DNA of 64,000 nt, taken from the NCBI GenBank assembly GCA_019800895.1, contig JAHVKF010000004.1, forward strand, positions 1-64,000, given 5' to 3'. Both the position numbers and the translations under genes were made by a program. Every line of letters starts with the position of its first letter. Within the stretch, counting starts at the first letter, position 1. Under the pieces are notes generated by a model that made no database searches, was not told the origin of the DNA, and saw nothing but the letters and a program-made list of their open reading frames with translations. Source of the stretch: Halomonas denitrificans. GTDB lineage: Bacteria > Pseudomonadota > Gammaproteobacteria > Xanthomonadales > Wenzhouxiangellaceae. Positions 51,989 to 61,813 of this stretch are shown here, piece after piece.

Positions 51989-52712
51989 GCTTCAGGGTCG
52001 GCTCGCCCAGCCCTCCGAAGCGCCGCTCGCGGAGCGCGAAGGCATCGAGCGCGCGGTCCAGGTCGGTCTCGTCGAAGTCCGGCCACAGCGTGTCGCAGAA
52101 ATAGAGTTCCGTGTAGGCGAGGTTCCACGGCAGGAAGTTCGACAGGCGCTGCTCGCCGCCGGTGCGGATGAACAGGTCCGGTTCCGGCATGTCGCGCAGC
52201 GCGAGGTGCTGCGCCACGACCGTCTCGTCGATCGCATCGGGATCGAGCTCGCCGCGGCGGACCTTCCCGGCCATCGCGCGCATCGCGTCGGTGATGTCGG
52301 CCCGGCCGCCGTAGTTGGCCGCCACGTTGAGGATCAGGCGGTCGTTTTCGCGGGTCAGCGCCTCGGCGCGTTCCATGCCGCGCTGGAGCAGCCTGGAGAA
52401 GGCCTCGCGGCGGCCGATGAAGTTCAAGCGAACCCCGTGCTCGTGAAGGCGATCGAGTTCGCGGTCCAGGGCGTGGCGGAACAGCGACATCAGGCGCCGC
52501 ACTTCGTGACGCGGCCGGGTCCAGTTCTCGCTGGAGAAGGCGTAGACGGTCAGGATCGGGATGCCGCGCTCGGCCACGGCTCGCACGATCTTGCGCGCCG
52601 CTTCCGTGCCGGCCTGGTGGCCGTAGGTCCGGGCCTTGCCGCGCCGGGCGGCCCAGCGGCCGTTGCCGTCCATGATGATGGCCAGGTGGCGCGGTCGATC
52701 CGCCGACACCAT
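51981..52712 (-). CDS. uppS: Undecaprenyl diphosphate synthase
   Basis: A 243-aa cis-prenyltransferase that makes the lipid carrier for cell wall synthesis. IIMDGNGRWAARRGKARTYGHQAG holds the catalytic Asp and the phosphate-binding residues. FSSENWTRP and DLFIRTGGEQRLSNFLPWNLAYTEL complete the signatures. It starts 3 bp after frr. Confidence 0.96.
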   Translation of the reverse strand: MVSADRPRHLAIIMDGNGRWAARRGKARTYGHQAGTEAARKIVRAVAERGIPILTVYAFSSENWTRPRHEVRRLMSLFRHALDRELDRLHEHGVRLNFIGRREAFSRLLQRGMERAEALTRENDRLILNVAANYGGRADITDAMRAMAGKVRRGELDPDAIDETVVAQHLALRDMPEPDLFIRTGGEQRLSNFLPWNLAYTELYFCDTLWPDFDETDLDRALDAFALRERRFGGLGEPTLKHA

Positions 52713-52715
52713 GGG

Positions 52716-53273
52716 TCAGATCTCCATCAGCTCTTTTTCCTTGACCGCGACCATTTCGTCGACGCGCGCGACGTGCTGGTCCGTGAGCTGCTGGATGTCG
52801 GCTTCACCGCGGCGCAGGTCGTCCTCGGTGATGTCCTTGCTCTTCAGCATTTCCTTCATGTGCTGGTTCGCGTCGCGGCGGATGTTTCGGATCGCGACCT
52901 TGGCCTGTTCGCCCTCGGCGTGCACGATCTTGGTCAGGTCGGCGCGACGCTCTTCGGTCAGGGCGGGCAGGGGCACGCGGATCACGGTGCCGGCGGTGGC
53001 CGGATTCAGGCCGAGATCGGAGGTCATGATGGCCTTCTCGATCTTCTGCACCATCGACTTGTCGAAGGGGGTCACGGCCAGCGTCCGCGAGTCCTCGACG
53101 GTCACGTTGGCGGCCTGGCCGATCGGCACTTCCGATCCGTAGTATTCGACATGGACGTGTTCGAGCAGGCTGGGGTGGGCGCGTCCGGTCCGGATCTTGG
53201 CCAGTTCGGACTTCAGCGCATCCAGGCTCTTGTCCATGCGCGACGAGGCATCCTTCTTGATGTCAGCAAGCAT
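52716..53273 (-). CDS. frr: Ribosome recycling factor
   Basis: A 185-aa two-domain protein of normal length. [36 protein letters not shown] and [32 protein letters not shown] are diagnostic. It splits post-termination ribosomes together with EF-G. It is 151 bp downstream of pyrH, a gap with no gene. Confidence 0.97.
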   Translation of the reverse strand: MLADIKKDASSRMDKSLDALKSELAKIRTGRAHPSLLEHVHVEYYGSEVPIGQAANVTVEDSRTLAVTPFDKSMVQKIEKAIMTSDLGLNPATAGTVIRVPLPALTEERRADLTKIVHAEGEQAKVAIRNIRRDANQHMKEMLKSKDITEDDLRRGEADIQQLTDQHVARVDEMVAVKEKELMEI

Positions 53274-53424
53274 GATCGGTTCACTCGGGCAGTGGAAACA
53301 GGGGGCTCCGCGAACTCGTGCACGGGGCGATTCGACTCGCGATTGTAGCAGTCAAATCGGGCGGAATTCGGGCAGGCGGCGGGCGGGGGTCGGGCGCCGG
53401 CGCGTCGGTTCGGCGGGTCGCGGT

Positions 53425-54141
53425 CTATTCGACCAGCGTGCCGACGTCCTCGCCGTCCAGCAGGCGGGCCAGGGCGCCGCTGGTATTCAGGTTGATCACC
53501 CGGATCGGCATCGACTGGTCGCGGCACAGCACCATGGCGTTGGTGTCCATGACGTTGAGCTTGTGTTCGATGACTTCGTCGTAGCCGACCTTGTCGTAGC
53601 GCTTCGCGTCCGGATCGGTCATCGGGTCCGCCGAATAGACGCCGTCGACCTTCGTCGCCTTGATCATCAGGTCGGCACCGATCTCGATCGCGCGCAGGCT
53701 GGCGGCCGTGTCGGTGGTGAAGAAGGGGTTGCCGGTGCCGGCGGCGAAGATCACCACGCGGCCCTTCTCGAGGTGGCGGACGGCGCGGCGACGGATGTAG
53801 TCCTCGCAGACCTCGCGGACCGAGATTGCCGACATCACGCGGGTGGTGACGCCGGCACGCTCGAGCGCGTCCTGCAACGCCAGGCTGTTCATGACCGTGG
53901 CCAGCATACCCATGTGGTCGCCGGTGATCCGGTCCATGCCGGCCGAGGCCAGGCCGGCGCCGCGGAAGATGTTGCCGCCGCCGATGACGATGCCCACCTG
54001 GACACCGGCTCGGGCGACTTCGGCCACCTCGCGGGCGATCCGCGAGCTGACCTTGGGGTCGATTCCGTAGTCCTGCTCGCCCAGCAGCGCTTCGCCGCTG
54101 AGCTTGAGCAGGATCCGGCCGAAGCGCGTGGAATCGACCAT
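53425..54141 (-). CDS. pyrH: UMP kinase
   Basis: A 238-aa amino-acid-kinase-fold enzyme that phosphorylates [23 protein letters not shown] is at the N-terminus. [12 protein letters not shown] and [16 protein letters not shown] are in the middle, and [15 protein letters not shown] binds the nucleotide. It starts 7 bp after tsf. Confidence 0.97.
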   Translation of the reverse strand: MVDSTRFGRILLKLSGEALLGEQDYGIDPKVSSRIAREVAEVARAGVQVGIVIGGGNIFRGAGLASAGMDRITGDHMGMLATVMNSLALQDALERAGVTTRVMSAISVREVCEDYIRRRAVRHLEKGRVVIFAAGTGNPFFTTDTAASLRAIEIGADLMIKATKVDGVYSADPMTDPDAKRYDKVGYDEVIEHKLNVMDTNAMVLCRDQSMPIRVINLNTSGALARLLDGEDVGTLVE

Positions 54142-54148
54142 GGCCGGA

Positions 54149-55024
54149 TCAGTTCCCGCGCGCCTGCTGCATCACCTCGGCGGCGAAGTCCGACTCTTCC
54201 TTCTCGATGCCTTCGCCGACCTCGAGACGGACCATGCCGACGACCTTGGCACCGGCGCTCTTGAGCAGCTTGCCGACCGTCTGGTCGCTGTCCTTGACGA
54301 AGGGCTGGCCGACCAGGGTGATCTCGGCCAGGTGCTTGCGCAGGCGCCCGGTGATCATCTTCTCGATGATGTCGGCGGGCTTGCCGGACTCTTCGGCCTG
54401 GGCCTTCAGGATGTTCTTCTCGCGCTCGAGCACTTCGGCCGGCACGTCGTCTTCGTCGACGTAGGGCGGGTTCAGCGCCGCGACGTGCATGGCGATGTCG
54501 CGGGCCAGTTCCTCGTCGCCGCCCTGCAGGCCGACCAGCACGCCGATCCGGCCGCCGTGGATGTAGCGCCCGATCACGCCGCCGTCGACGCCCATCTGCG
54601 CGGTGCGGCGCAGCTGGATGTTCTCGCCGAGCTTGGCGACCAGCTGCTGCCGGCGCGCCTCGACCGTCTCGCCGTCGGCGAATTCGGCTTCGCCGAGTGC
54701 CTTGACGTCTTCCGTTCCCGTTTCCAGGGCGATCTCGGCGACGCGGTTGGCGAAGCCGAGGAAGTTGTCGTCCTTGGCCACGAAGTCCGTTTCGCAGTTG
54801 ATCTCGACCAGGACCGCCTTGCCGTCGGCGCCGGCGTCGATGACCGCGCCTTCGGCGGCCACCCGGCCGGCCTTCTTGTCGGCCTTGGCCAGGCCGCTCT
54901 TGCGCAGGTGCTCGATCGCGGCGTCGAGGTCGCCGTCGGTTTCAACGAGTGCCTTCTTGCACTCCATCATGCCGGCGCCGGTGCGCTCGCGCAGTTCCTT
55001 GACCAGGGATGCAGTAATGCTCAT
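54149..55024 (-). CDS. tsf: Elongation factor Ts
   Basis: A 291-aa nucleotide exchange factor for EF-Tu. The UBA-like N-terminus has [20 protein letters not shown], and [14 protein letters not shown] is the core signature. ATG overlaps the rpsB stop by four bases, which keeps the classic rpsB-tsf coupling. Confidence 0.97.
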   Translation of the reverse strand: MSITASLVKELRERTGAGMMECKKALVETDGDLDAAIEHLRKSGLAKADKKAGRVAAEGAVIDAGADGKAVLVEINCETDFVAKDDNFLGFANRVAEIALETGTEDVKALGEAEFADGETVEARRQQLVAKLGENIQLRRTAQMGVDGGVIGRYIHGGRIGVLVGLQGGDEELARDIAMHVAALNPPYVDEDDVPAEVLEREKNILKAQAEESGKPADIIEKMITGRLRKHLAEITLVGQPFVKDSDQTVGKLLKSAGAKVVGMVRLEVGEGIEKEESDFAAEVMQQARGN

Positions 55025-55992
55025 GACTCGTCCTTGCTTTCCGTTTCGTTGCCGGCAGCGTCGTCGGCTGCCTTCTCTTCGACCGTCGCGGTGGCTTCCG
55101 GCGCGTCGTCGGACTTGGCCGCAGCCTTCTTGGCCGCCTTTTTCGCGGTCTTCTTGGCCACCTTCTTGGCGGTCTTCTTGGTGGTCTTCTTCGCGACCTT
55201 CTTGGCGGTCTTCTTCTTCGCGACCTTCTTGGCCGGTTCGGCCGACTCGACCGGGTTGCCCTCGGCGTCGAGCTCGACGAACTCGTCCTTGTCGCCGGCG
55301 ACCTGCGGGACCGAAGCCTTGCCTTCGAGCACGGCGTCGGCGGCCAGCTGGGCGTACAGGCGGACCGAGCGGATCGCGTCGTCGTTGCCCGGGATCACGT
55401 AGTCGACGAGTTCCGGGTTGTGGTTCGTGTCGACCACGGCGACGACCGGGATGCCCAGCTTGCGGGCTTCGGCGATCGCGATGTCCTCGTGGCCGATGTC
55501 GATGACGAACATCGCATCGGGCAGGGCGTCCATGTTCTTGATGCCGCCGAGGCTCTGCTCGAGGCGGTCGCGCTCACGGGTCAGTTCGAGCACTTCCTTC
55601 TTGACCAGCTTGTCGAAGCTGCCGTCGGTCTCCATCGCCTCGAGTTCCTTCAGGCGGTTGATCGACTGGCGGATCGTGCGGAAGTTGGTCAGCATGCCGC
55701 CGAGCCAGCGGTGCGACACGTAGGGCATGCCGCAGCGCGCGGCTTCTTCGGCGATGGCCTGGCCCGCGGCGCGCTTGGTGCCGACGAACATGATCGTGCC
55801 GCGCTTGCTGGCCATGCGGCTCAGGAAGTCCAGCGACTCCTTGAGCATCGGCAGCGTGCGTTCCAGGTTGATGATGTGGATCTTGCCCCGCGCGCCGAAG
55901 ATATAGGGTTCCATCTTCGGGTTCCAGTAGCGGGTCTGATGTCCGAAATGAACGCCAGCTTCGAGCATCTGGCGCATGGTGACGTTGGGCAT
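55021..55992 (-). CDS. rpsB: 30S ribosomal protein S2 with lysine-rich C-terminal tail
   Basis: A 323-aa S2; the usual length is about 240. The conserved core runs from [22 protein letters not shown] to about residue 235 ([24 protein letters not shown]). An extra ~85 residues follow, with many [10 protein letters not shown] repeats (about 255-292), then an acidic end. The tail resembles histone H1-like/AlgP sequences and could bind RNA or DNA. The ATG at 55992 starts the conserved N-terminus; the longer frame is leader sequence. A strong promoter lies about 230 bp upstream. Confidence 0.96.
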   Translation of the reverse strand: MPNVTMRQMLEAGVHFGHQTRYWNPKMEPYIFGARGKIHIINLERTLPMLKESLDFLSRMASKRGTIMFVGTKRAAGQAIAEEAARCGMPYVSHRWLGGMLTNFRTIRQSINRLKELEAMETDGSFDKLVKKEVLELTRERDRLEQSLGGIKNMDALPDAMFVIDIGHEDIAIAEARKLGIPVVAVVDTNHNPELVDYVIPGNDDAIRSVRLYAQLAADAVLEGKASVPQVAGDKDEFVELDAEGNPVESAEPAKKVAKKKTAKKVAKKTTKKTAKKVAKKTAKKAAKKAAAKSDDAPEATATVEEKAADDAAGNETESKDES

Positions 55993-56213
55993 GTCGTTTT
56001 CCTCGTTGTCCGGGCCGTCCCGCACGCTCAGGTGCGTAGGATCGATCCCGTTCGGTTTAGGCCTCCGCAGTTCCCCATCCGACGACCGTCGGGCCCGTGT
56101 GACCGGAGCCGGGACGGCAACCCCGCCGGATGTGACGGAATGCGTGTGTAGTTGTTCGGGGGCGTGCCCCGAGTCTTCGTTCACCGCCGGGCGCCAGGGC
56201 CCGGCAGCAAATC
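55993..56213 (-). promoter_or_regulatory. rpsB 5' leader (candidate S2 autoregulatory leader)
   Basis: The promoter at 56220-56249 implies an untranslated leader of about 220 nt before rpsB. It has no gene. It contains a hairpin formed by GCCGGGCCC...GGCGCCCGGC (about 56190-56211) and GGGGCACGCCCC (about 56160-56171). Gammaproteobacterial rpsB leaders bind S2 to regulate rpsB-tsf. The match to that RNA family was not tested. Confidence 0.45.
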
Positions 56214-56219
56214 CGGTCG

Positions 56220-56249
56220 ATTATAGCGCGGAAGCCGCGGTGCGGGCAA
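56220..56249 (-). promoter_or_regulatory. Probable rpsB promoter
   Basis: On the minus strand TATAAT (56225-56220) is a perfect -10. TTGCCC (56249-56244) is a fair -35, with an 18-bp spacer. It points toward rpsB. Together with the leader and the transketolase promoter region it accounts for the 428-bp non-coding gap at 55993-56420. Confidence 0.7.
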
Positions 56250-56310
56250 GATCGGCAGCCATCGGTGGGGAGGGCGGCCCGGCCGCGGCCGCTGGCCGGG
56301 CACGGTGGAT

Positions 56311-56316
56311 TAGAAT
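56311..56316 (+). promoter_or_regulatory. Candidate -10 of the transketolase promoter
   Basis: TAGAAT about 105 bp upstream of the transketolase ATG, in a TGGATTAGAAT context. No good -35 is present. Confidence 0.35.
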
Positions 56317-56420
56317 GCGCCTCGCGGGCGTTCGGGCCCGCGCATGCGTTTCGCCACGCGTCACACCGCGCGTTGTACCGCGTGATTGATGGATTCTCTC
56401 TCACCACCGCAGGAAGATCG

Positions 56421-58442
56421 ATGGCCTCCGACCCGACCCAGCACCGCCCGCCGCGCCGCCACCTCGCCAACGCCATCCGCGCCCTGTCCATGGACGCGGT
56501 CCAGCGCGCCAACTCGGGCCACCCCGGCATGCCGATGGGCATGGCCGACATCGCCGAGGTCCTCTATAACAATGTGTTGAGGCACAACCCGGGCAATCCC
56601 GGCTGGTGGGACCGGGACCGCTTCGTGGTGTCCAACGGGCACGGATCGATGCTGCTGTATTCGACCCTGCACCTGTCGGGCTACGACCTCTCGATCGACG
56701 ACCTCAAGAACTTCCGCCAGCTCCACTCGCCGACCGCCGGCCACCCCGAGCACGGCGAGGCGCCCGGCGTCGAGACCACCACGGGTCCGCTGGGGCAGGG
56801 CCTGGCCAACGCGGTCGGCATGGCCCTGGCAGAAAAGCTCCTTGCCGCGCGCTTCAACCGCGACGGCATGGACCTGGTCGACCACCACACCTGGGTGTTC
56901 ACCGGCGACGGCTGCCTGATGGAGGGCGTGTCGCACGAAGTCTGCTCCCTGGCCGGCACCTGGAAGCTCGGCAAGCTGGTCGTGTTCTACGACGACAACG
57001 GCATCTCGATCGACGGCGAGACCGACGGCTGGTTCACCGACGACACGCCGGCCCGCTTCCGCGCCTACGGCTGGCAGGTCATCGAGGCGGTCGATGGTCA
57101 CGACGCCGATGCGATTGGCCGGGCGATCGACGAGGCGCGCGGCGACGACCAGCGCCCGACCCTGATCTGCTGCAAGACCACGATCGGCTTCGGCTCGCCG
57201 AACAAGCAGGGCACCGCGGCGACGCACGGCGCGCCGCTCGGCGACGAGGAGATCGCCGCGGCGCGCGAGGCGCTGGACTGGCCCCACGCGCCCTTCGAGA
57301 TTCCCGACGACGTGCGCGCGGCCTGGGACGCGCGCGAGCGCGGCCGGGCCCTGGAAGACGAGTGGAACCGGCTGTGGGAACGCTACCGGCAGGCGCACCC
57401 CGACGCCGCCGCGGAATTCGAGCGGCGCATGCGCGGGGAGCTGCCCGAGGACTTCGACGCCGAGGCCGAGCGCATCGTCGAGGCGATGCAGGCCGACGAC
57501 GGCAAGGTGGCCACGCGCAAGGCCTCCGGCAAGGCGCTGGATGCCTTCGGCCCGCTGCTGCCCGAGCTGCTCGGCGGCTCGGCCGACCTGACCGGCTCGA
57601 ACAACACGGACTGGTCGGGCAGCGTCGATATCCTCGACCGCCCGGGCGACGGCAACTACATCTACTACGGCGTGCGCGAGTTCGGCATGACCGCGATCGC
57701 CAGCGGCCTGCACCTGCACGGCGGCTTCATTCCCTACACCGGCACCTTCCTGGTGTTCTCCGACTACGCGCGCAACGCGGTGCGCATGTCGGCGCTGATC
57801 CCGACCGGGGCGATCCACGTCTACACGCACGACTCGATCGGCCTCGGCGAGGACGGCCCGACCCACCAGCCGGTGGAGCATGTGGCCAGCCTGCGGATGA
57901 TTCCCGGGCTCGAGGTCTGGCGTCCGTGCGACAAGGCCGAGACCGCCGTGGCCTGGCGCGAGGCGCTGCTTCGCCGCGACCGGCCGACCGCACTGGTGCT
58001 GACCCGGCAGGGGCTGGAGCACCAGCCGCGCACGGCGGAGCAGCTGGCCGCCGTCGCAACGGGCGGCTACGTATTGCGCGATACGGACGCCACGCCCGAC
58101 GTCGTGCTGATCGCGACCGGTTCGGAAGTCGGCATCTCCGTCGAGGCCGCGGCCGCCCTGGCCGCCGACGGCATCGCCGCCCGCGTGGTCTCGATGCCGC
58201 TGCCCGAGCGCTTCCTGGCCCAGGCCGCGGATGTGCGCGACCGGGTGCTGCCGGCCGACGTGCCGCGGATCGCGGTGGAAGCGGGGGTCAGCGCCTACTG
58301 GCGCGGCGTGGTCGGCGATCGCGGCCGGGTCGTCGGCATCGACACCTTCGGCGCCTCGGCGCCGGCCGGGGACCTGTTTCGCCACTTCGACCTCACCGCG
58401 GACCGCATCGTGCGCGAAGTCCGCGACCTGCTCGGTCGCTGA
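56421..58442 (+). CDS. tkt: Transketolase
   Basis: A 673-aa thiamine-diphosphate enzyme of the pentose phosphate pathway, normal length. [18 protein letters not shown] is near the N-terminus. [19 protein letters not shown] binds ThDP-Mg. The catalytic Glu is in [15 protein letters not shown] (about residue 415). [18 protein letters not shown]-like and [18 protein letters not shown] segments follow. An AGGAAG RBS precedes ATG 56421. Divergent from rpsB. Confidence 0.96.
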   Translation: MASDPTQHRPPRRHLANAIRALSMDAVQRANSGHPGMPMGMADIAEVLYNNVLRHNPGNPGWWDRDRFVVSNGHGSMLLYSTLHLSGYDLSIDDLKNFRQLHSPTAGHPEHGEAPGVETTTGPLGQGLANAVGMALAEKLLAARFNRDGMDLVDHHTWVFTGDGCLMEGVSHEVCSLAGTWKLGKLVVFYDDNGISIDGETDGWFTDDTPARFRAYGWQVIEAVDGHDADAIGRAIDEARGDDQRPTLICCKTTIGFGSPNKQGTAATHGAPLGDEEIAAAREALDWPHAPFEIPDDVRAAWDARERGRALEDEWNRLWERYRQAHPDAAAEFERRMRGELPEDFDAEAERIVEAMQADDGKVATRKASGKALDAFGPLLPELLGGSADLTGSNNTDWSGSVDILDRPGDGNYIYYGVREFGMTAIASGLHLHGGFIPYTGTFLVFSDYARNAVRMSALIPTGAIHVYTHDSIGLGEDGPTHQPVEHVASLRMIPGLEVWRPCDKAETAVAWREALLRRDRPTALVLTRQGLEHQPRTAEQLAAVATGGYVLRDTDATPDVVLIATGSEVGISVEAAAALAADGIAARVVSMPLPERFLAQAADVRDRVLPADVPRIAVEAGVSAYWRGVVGDRGRVVGIDTFGASAPAGDLFRHFDLTADRIVREVRDLLGR

Positions 58443-58754
58443 TCGCCGATCGCGTGGCACCGAGTGCCGCGCGCCGGGCAGCCCGGTGCGCTCACCGAGA
58501 TCGGCGGGGTGCGTGAAGGGTCCGGAAAAACAATATTTCGATCAGCGAGTTGTAGCTCAATCGCAGGGTTTTTCGATGCCCGAACGCGGCCTTAACGAAA
58601 CCTTTTCATTCCCGAACAACGGTGCTAGTATCGAATCTGGACCTACCCGGCCGTCCCGACTCGCGAGTCGAGGGGCGGCTTCGGTGCAGTCCGTCGACAT
58701 GCCGTCGATACTAGTATCGAAAGCGATAAATCAAGACAAAATGGAGAGTCTTAA
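58443..58754 (+). promoter_or_regulatory. Palindrome-rich leader region of the second TonB receptor
   Basis: This 312-bp gap has no gene. A hairpin GCGCCGGGC...GCCCGGTGCGC lies near 58470. The 11-mer CTAGTATCGAA occurs at 58625-58635 and again at 58711-58721. The second copy is part of a perfect 16-bp palindrome TCGATACTAGTATCGA (58705-58720). Between them is a long hairpin (58650-58679) built on CGACTCGCGAGTCG. TAGTAT at 58627-58632 is a possible -10. The RBS GGAGAG lies 7 bp before the ATG. Confidence 0.5.
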
Positions 58755-61406
58755 ATGAAAGACATTCGTAATCCACTTGCTGCGGCAATCCACTACGCGC
58801 TGGGCGCGGGCGTGGTTGCCGGCCTGGCAGCAACGGCCGCCCCGGCCTTTGCCCAGGACGACGAAGCAGCAGACCTCGATCGTGTCGAGGTGACGGGTTC
58901 GCGCATCAAGCGCACCGACATCGAAGGCGCGCTCCCGGTCACGGTCATCGACCGCGAGCAGATCGAGTTCTCCGGCAAGACCTCGGTCGCCGACCTGCTT
59001 CGCGATACCCCGTTCAACAGCGCCGGATCGTTCCGTCCGCAGTCCGGTTCGTCCGCCCAGTCCTTCGCCGGCGTTTCGCTGCGCGCCCTGGGCTCGGGTC
59101 GTACGCTGGTGCTGATCGACGGCAAGCGTGCTCCGGTCGCTCCGAACGTCGGTTCGGCGCAGGACCTGAACGCCATTCCGCTGGCGGCTGTCGAGCGCAT
59201 CGAAATCCTGTCCGACGGTGCTTCGGCCGTGTACGGTTCCGACGCCATCGGCGGTGTGGTCAACATCATCACCCGCAAGGACTTCACCGGCGTCGAGCTG
59301 ACGGTCGGCACCTCCGATCCGAAGCGTGCAGGCGGCGATCGTGACGAAGCGTCCGCGATCTTCGGCCTGTCGGGCGACCGCGGCCAGATCATGGTCGGCG
59401 TGTCCTACGACGAGCGTGAAATCATCTTCGCAGCCGACCGTCCGTGGTCGCGCGGTGGTGCGTCGATCTTCTCGAACAACTTCCTGACCTCCGGCTTCAG
59501 CTTCCTGACCGGCCAGGGCCCGAACGGCGGCCCGGGCAACGTGGCAGGCTGCACCGGCCCGGGCTTCAGCCTGACCAGCTCCGGTCTCTGCGCCTACGAC
59601 TTCACGCTGGTCTCGGCCGACGAAGCCGCCACCCGCAACGAGTCGCTGTTCACGCGTTCGCGCTTCGACATCAACGCCGACTGGTCGCTGTTCATGAACG
59701 CCCAGGTCAACCGCGTGAAGTCGTTCGGCCGCTACGCGCCGGTTCCGTCCTCGCCGTGGCTGGTCGGTGGCTTCGGTGCCATCGTGCTCGAGCCGGGCAC
59801 CCCGAACCACCCGGCGACCCCGCCGAGTGCCGGCGGTCAGAACCCGCTGTGGGAAACCTACCAGGGCGTCGCGGACGACATCCTGCTGCTGACCCACCGC
59901 TTCGCAGCCAACGGCCCGCGTGACACCTCGACCGACGCTCAGCTGTACGACGTCGACCTGGGTGTGCAGGGTCGCATCGGCAACTTCGACGTCGAGTTCG
60001 GCGCACGCCGTGTCGAGTCGCAGTACACCGAAGTCGGCCGCAACTACATCGTGTCCGCGCTGGCGCAGCCGCAGATCACCAGCGGCGCGTACAACATCTA
60101 CGATCCGTTCAACGTGCCGCAGGACGTCCTGCAGTCGTTCACCGCAACGATCGGTCGTGACGCGAACTACCTGTCCAAGGACTTCTACGCCAACGCCAGC
60201 ACCGACCTGTTCGACCTGCCGGCAGGCCCGGTCGGTCTCGCCTTCGGTGCCGAGTACCGCGAAGAGGACTACAAGGACATCTACGACGACCTGCAGGCCA
60301 ACGGCAACATCACCGGTTCGGCGGGCAACTCCGCGTCCGGCGGCCGCGACATCACCGCGTTCTTCGGTGAGGTCCTGGTCCCGGTCCTGGACAACCTGGA
60401 AATCTCGGGCGCCCTGCGTTACGACGATTACTCCGACTTCGGGGATGCCACCTCGCCGAAGCTGGCCATCCGCTACCAGCCGCTGGACCAGCTGACGCTG
60501 CGTGCGTCCTGGGGTGAGGGCTTCCGCGCTCCGACCCTGGACATCCTGTCGGCCCGTCCGTCGTTCTCCGCTGACGGCGTCATCGATCCGCCGACCGCCG
60601 CTGCCTTCGGCGTGCCGCCGACCCAGGCGGTCCAGATCACCGGTTTCGTGATCGCCAACCCGAACCTGGATGCCGAGAAGTCCGAGCAGTTCAACGTCGG
60701 TGCGGCCTTCGAGCCGTTCGACTGGCTGTCGGGTTCCGTGGACTGGTGGAAGATCGAGATCGAAGACCGCGTCGCGGCCATCGGTGCTCAGCAGATCATC
60801 AACTGCCTGAACGGCACCTCGCAGAACTGCCCGCCGGGACTGTCCAACCTGCCGGCCGGCGCTTCGCCGCCGGACCCGAGCCTGGGCCTGGGTGTCGCTC
60901 GTAACCCGGACACCGGTCAGATCCTGTACCTGCAGCGCGGTTTCGCGTCGCTGGGTACGATCGACACGGAAGGTTTCGACGTGAACCTGCGTGGTAACTG
61001 GAACTTCGGTGACATGGGCAGCCTGCGCGTCGACGCCCAGGGTACCTACGTCGGTGTCTACGAGACCGATGCAGGCGCCAACGTCGCCGGCGACAACGGC
61101 CTGCCGCGCTGGCGTGCCACGTTGAACTCCGAGTACCGGATCGGCGACTTCGCGTTCGCCTGGGTCATGAACTACATCGATGACCAGAACGACTCGCTGG
61201 ACAACACCGGCCCGCTGCCGTCGTGGATCACCCACGACCTGCAGGCCAACTGGTACACGCCGTGGAACGGCCAGGTCACCGTTGGTGTCGATAACATCGC
61301 CAACAAGGATCCGGTCCTCGACAACGGCGAAGGTCGCGGCTTCAACTTCAGCCTGTACGACGGCTACGGCCGCATCCCGTACGTCCGCTACAAGCAGAAC
61401 TTCTAA
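58755..61406 (+). CDS. TonB-dependent outer membrane receptor, highly expressed type
   Basis: An 883-aa receptor. The signal peptide ends AFAQ (about residue 34). LDRVEVTGSRIKRTDIEGALPV is the start typical of large TonB receptors of this group. The plug has LVLIDGKRAPVAPN and ILSDGASAVYGSDAIGGVVNIITR, and the barrel ends in YKQNF. Codon choice is noticeably rich in CGT, GGT and GTC compared with its neighbours, as in highly expressed genes. The substrate is unknown; related receptors import peptides, sugars or chelated metals. A palindrome-rich 5' region precedes it and a strong terminator follows. Confidence 0.93.
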   Translation: MKDIRNPLAAAIHYALGAGVVAGLAATAAPAFAQDDEAADLDRVEVTGSRIKRTDIEGALPVTVIDREQIEFSGKTSVADLLRDTPFNSAGSFRPQSGSSAQSFAGVSLRALGSGRTLVLIDGKRAPVAPNVGSAQDLNAIPLAAVERIEILSDGASAVYGSDAIGGVVNIITRKDFTGVELTVGTSDPKRAGGDRDEASAIFGLSGDRGQIMVGVSYDEREIIFAADRPWSRGGASIFSNNFLTSGFSFLTGQGPNGGPGNVAGCTGPGFSLTSSGLCAYDFTLVSADEAATRNESLFTRSRFDINADWSLFMNAQVNRVKSFGRYAPVPSSPWLVGGFGAIVLEPGTPNHPATPPSAGGQNPLWETYQGVADDILLLTHRFAANGPRDTSTDAQLYDVDLGVQGRIGNFDVEFGARRVESQYTEVGRNYIVSALAQPQITSGAYNIYDPFNVPQDVLQSFTATIGRDANYLSKDFYANASTDLFDLPAGPVGLAFGAEYREEDYKDIYDDLQANGNITGSAGNSASGGRDITAFFGEVLVPVLDNLEISGALRYDDYSDFGDATSPKLAIRYQPLDQLTLRASWGEGFRAPTLDILSARPSFSADGVIDPPTAAAFGVPPTQAVQITGFVIANPNLDAEKSEQFNVGAAFEPFDWLSGSVDWWKIEIEDRVAAIGAQQIINCLNGTSQNCPPGLSNLPAGASPPDPSLGLGVARNPDTGQILYLQRGFASLGTIDTEGFDVNLRGNWNFGDMGSLRVDAQGTYVGVYETDAGANVAGDNGLPRWRATLNSEYRIGDFAFAWVMNYIDDQNDSLDNTGPLPSWITHDLQANWYTPWNGQVTVGVDNIANKDPVLDNGEGRGFNFSLYDGYGRIPYVRYKQNF

Positions 61407-61455
61407 GTTCGCTTGTCGGCCGAACCTTCGGGTTCTGGCTTGAAGAAGCACCACG

Positions 61456-61488
61456 AAACGGCCCGGCCTTCCGGGCCGTTTCCTTTTT
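61456..61488 (+). terminator. Rho-independent terminator after the TonB receptor
   Basis: AAACGGCCCGG (61456-61466) and CCGGGCCGTTT (61471-61481) pair perfectly across a four-base loop, followed by CCTTTTT. Confidence 0.9.
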
Positions 61489-61510
61489 GGAGTCTCCGCT
61501 GAAGTGGGTC

Positions 61511-61755
61511 TGTGTGAGTGAGCTTGCGAGCGAACCCGCACTCCCTCCGCGTCCTGGACTTGCCGAAGCATTCCTGCATCGACCTACCGCCTGTGGGAGT
61601 GAGCTTGCGAGCGAACCCCGCACCGACCTCCCCGCACTCCGGACCCCCACCGCGTTCCGCGCTTGCCGAAGCGTTCTTCCATCGGAGCATCCGCTGCCGC
61701 AGGAGGCCGGCCCTGCCGCCTGTGGGAGTGAGCTCGCGAGCGAACCCGATCACTC
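61511..61755 (+). repeat. Three REP-like repeats
   Basis: GTGGGAGTGAGCTTGCGAGCGAA-type units begin at about 61511 (slightly altered), 61591 and 61730, each followed by CCC. Between units, GCACTCC and CTTGCCGAAGC recur, so the larger unit also repeats. The core closely resembles the REP sequences of Pseudomonas and relatives. With the terminator at 61456-61488 they fill the 407-bp gap before the methyltransferase gene. Confidence 0.75.
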
Positions 61756-61813
61756 GGGGCAGACGCGGCCTGCGGACTGCTATCATCCCGCCACGCAAGA
61801 CGTTCGAGATTCC

